From Clostridia bacterium (lineage in GTDB: Bacteria; Bacillota; Clostridia; Oscillospirales; Acutalibacteraceae), in contig JAFVBH010000019.1 of assembly GCA_017480115.1 (NCBI GenBank), positions 58,897-122,896 of the forward strand: a stretch of DNA of 64,000 nucleotides, read 5' to 3'. The number at the start of each line of letters is the position of its first letter. Position 1 is the stretch's first letter. The translations under genes were made by a program, and so were the position numbers. The notes under the pieces were generated by a model, which searched no databases, was not told where the DNA came from, and worked only from the letters and a program-made list of their open reading frames with translations. This document shows positions 63,821 to 64,000 of this stretch, in pieces.

Positions 63821-64000
63821 TTATATAACAAGTCCCGCAGTTTCATCGAGACCGCACATCAAATTCAAGCACTGGATCGCCGCACCGGAAGCGCCTTTTC
63901 CCAAATTATCATAAACAGCCGTCAGCAAAAGCCTGTCCTCATTGCCGAGTACGGAAATACGCATGGAATCCCGATCCTGCATCACTGCGGCGGAAATAAA
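63821..64000 (-). CDS. argC: N-acetyl-gamma-glutamyl-phosphate reductase, C-terminal fragment
   Basis: The last 59 codons of argC; the gene continues past the right edge. Translation includes [20 protein letters not shown] followed by [12 protein letters not shown], the ArgC C-terminal signature (G-K-G-A-A/S-G-x-A-x-Q). It converts N-acetylglutamyl phosphate to the semialdehyde. First visible gene of argCJBD, 13 bp before argJ. The operon promoter is outside the window. Confidence 0.95.
   Translation of the reverse strand, partial: FISAAVMQDRDSMRISVLGNEDRLLLTAVYDNLGKGASGAAIQCLNLMCGLDETAGLVI

Overview
The window is chromosomal DNA of a low-to-mid GC, strictly anaerobic Firmicute, most likely a gut Clostridia of the Ruminococcaceae/Oscillospiraceae type. 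The support is indirect: strong AGGAGG-type ribosome binding sites, sigma-A promoters with 17-bp spacers, UvrB/UvrA, RpsB/Tsf and RarA of Firmicute type, an anaerobic ribonucleotide reductase, a GlpA/FAD-reductase/DUF1667 cluster, a 2-hydroxyacyl-CoA dehydratase activase cluster, DUF5685 and CotH proteins, and plant-polysaccharide glycosidases (GH2, GH127). I see no IS element, prophage, CRISPR array or rRNA operon.

Layout. 1-1.9 kb: leftward operon of an Ig-like envelope protein, ruvC, ruvA and ruvB (cut by the edge). 1.9-6.9 kb: an M29 aminopeptidase, then CCA-adding enzyme translationally coupled to a GH2 glycosidase. 6.9-11.3 kb: an accessory-looking stretch with a decayed small secreted peptide, an intact 47-aa amphipathic peptide gene, a polar amino-acid ABC transporter, a 105-aa unknown protein, and two tandem promoter/peptide/terminator units encoding 31- and 52-aa amphipathic peptides, each followed by a copy of a structured repeat. 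11.3-13.4 kb: DUF5685, a J-like TPR protein without its HPD histidine, and a membrane protein. 13.5-16.1 kb: rpsB-tsf and upp. 16.1-16.4 kb: a 309-bp MITE-like palindromic element. 16.4-21.3 kb: uvrB-uvrA behind a LexA-like box. 21.5-24.8 kb: a secreted phosphoesterase and a CotH protein. 25-28 kb: a three-gene dehydratase/activase-like operon. 28-29.4 kb: ychF and tRNA-Arg(CCG). 29.5-36 kb: rarA, a 1053-aa lipoprotein with an internal duplication, radC and an rluA-family gene. 36-42.4 kb: ligA, an MFS transporter and the anaerobic glycerol-3-phosphate dehydrogenase-like cluster. 42.6-48.6 kb: yerC-like regulator, methyltransferase, hslO, yfhO, and an ArsR-DUF2087 regulator with a small partner. 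48.7-55 kb: sugar oxidoreductase, GH127, PduL, a HAD hydrolase and a secreted exo/endonuclease/phosphatase-fold protein. 55-60.4 kb: nadE, then nrdD-nrdG-dut behind two NrdR-like boxes that overlap the promoter. 60.5-64 kb: argC(partial)-argJ-argB-argD.

How it works together. Most of the window is housekeeping: DNA repair (RuvABC, UvrAB, RadC, LigA, RarA), anaerobic dNTP supply (NrdDG, Dut), NAD and arginine synthesis, and glycan and amino-acid uptake. The main candidate for something undescribed is a family of very short amphipathic helical peptides, each with its own strong promoter and terminator. They resemble phenol-soluble-modulin-type peptides in pattern only. The same helix type also ends two large secreted proteins (the CotH protein and the EEP-fold protein), so a shared membrane- or surface-associating helix used alone and as a C-terminal tail is a plausible inference. 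I have no homology search to support it.
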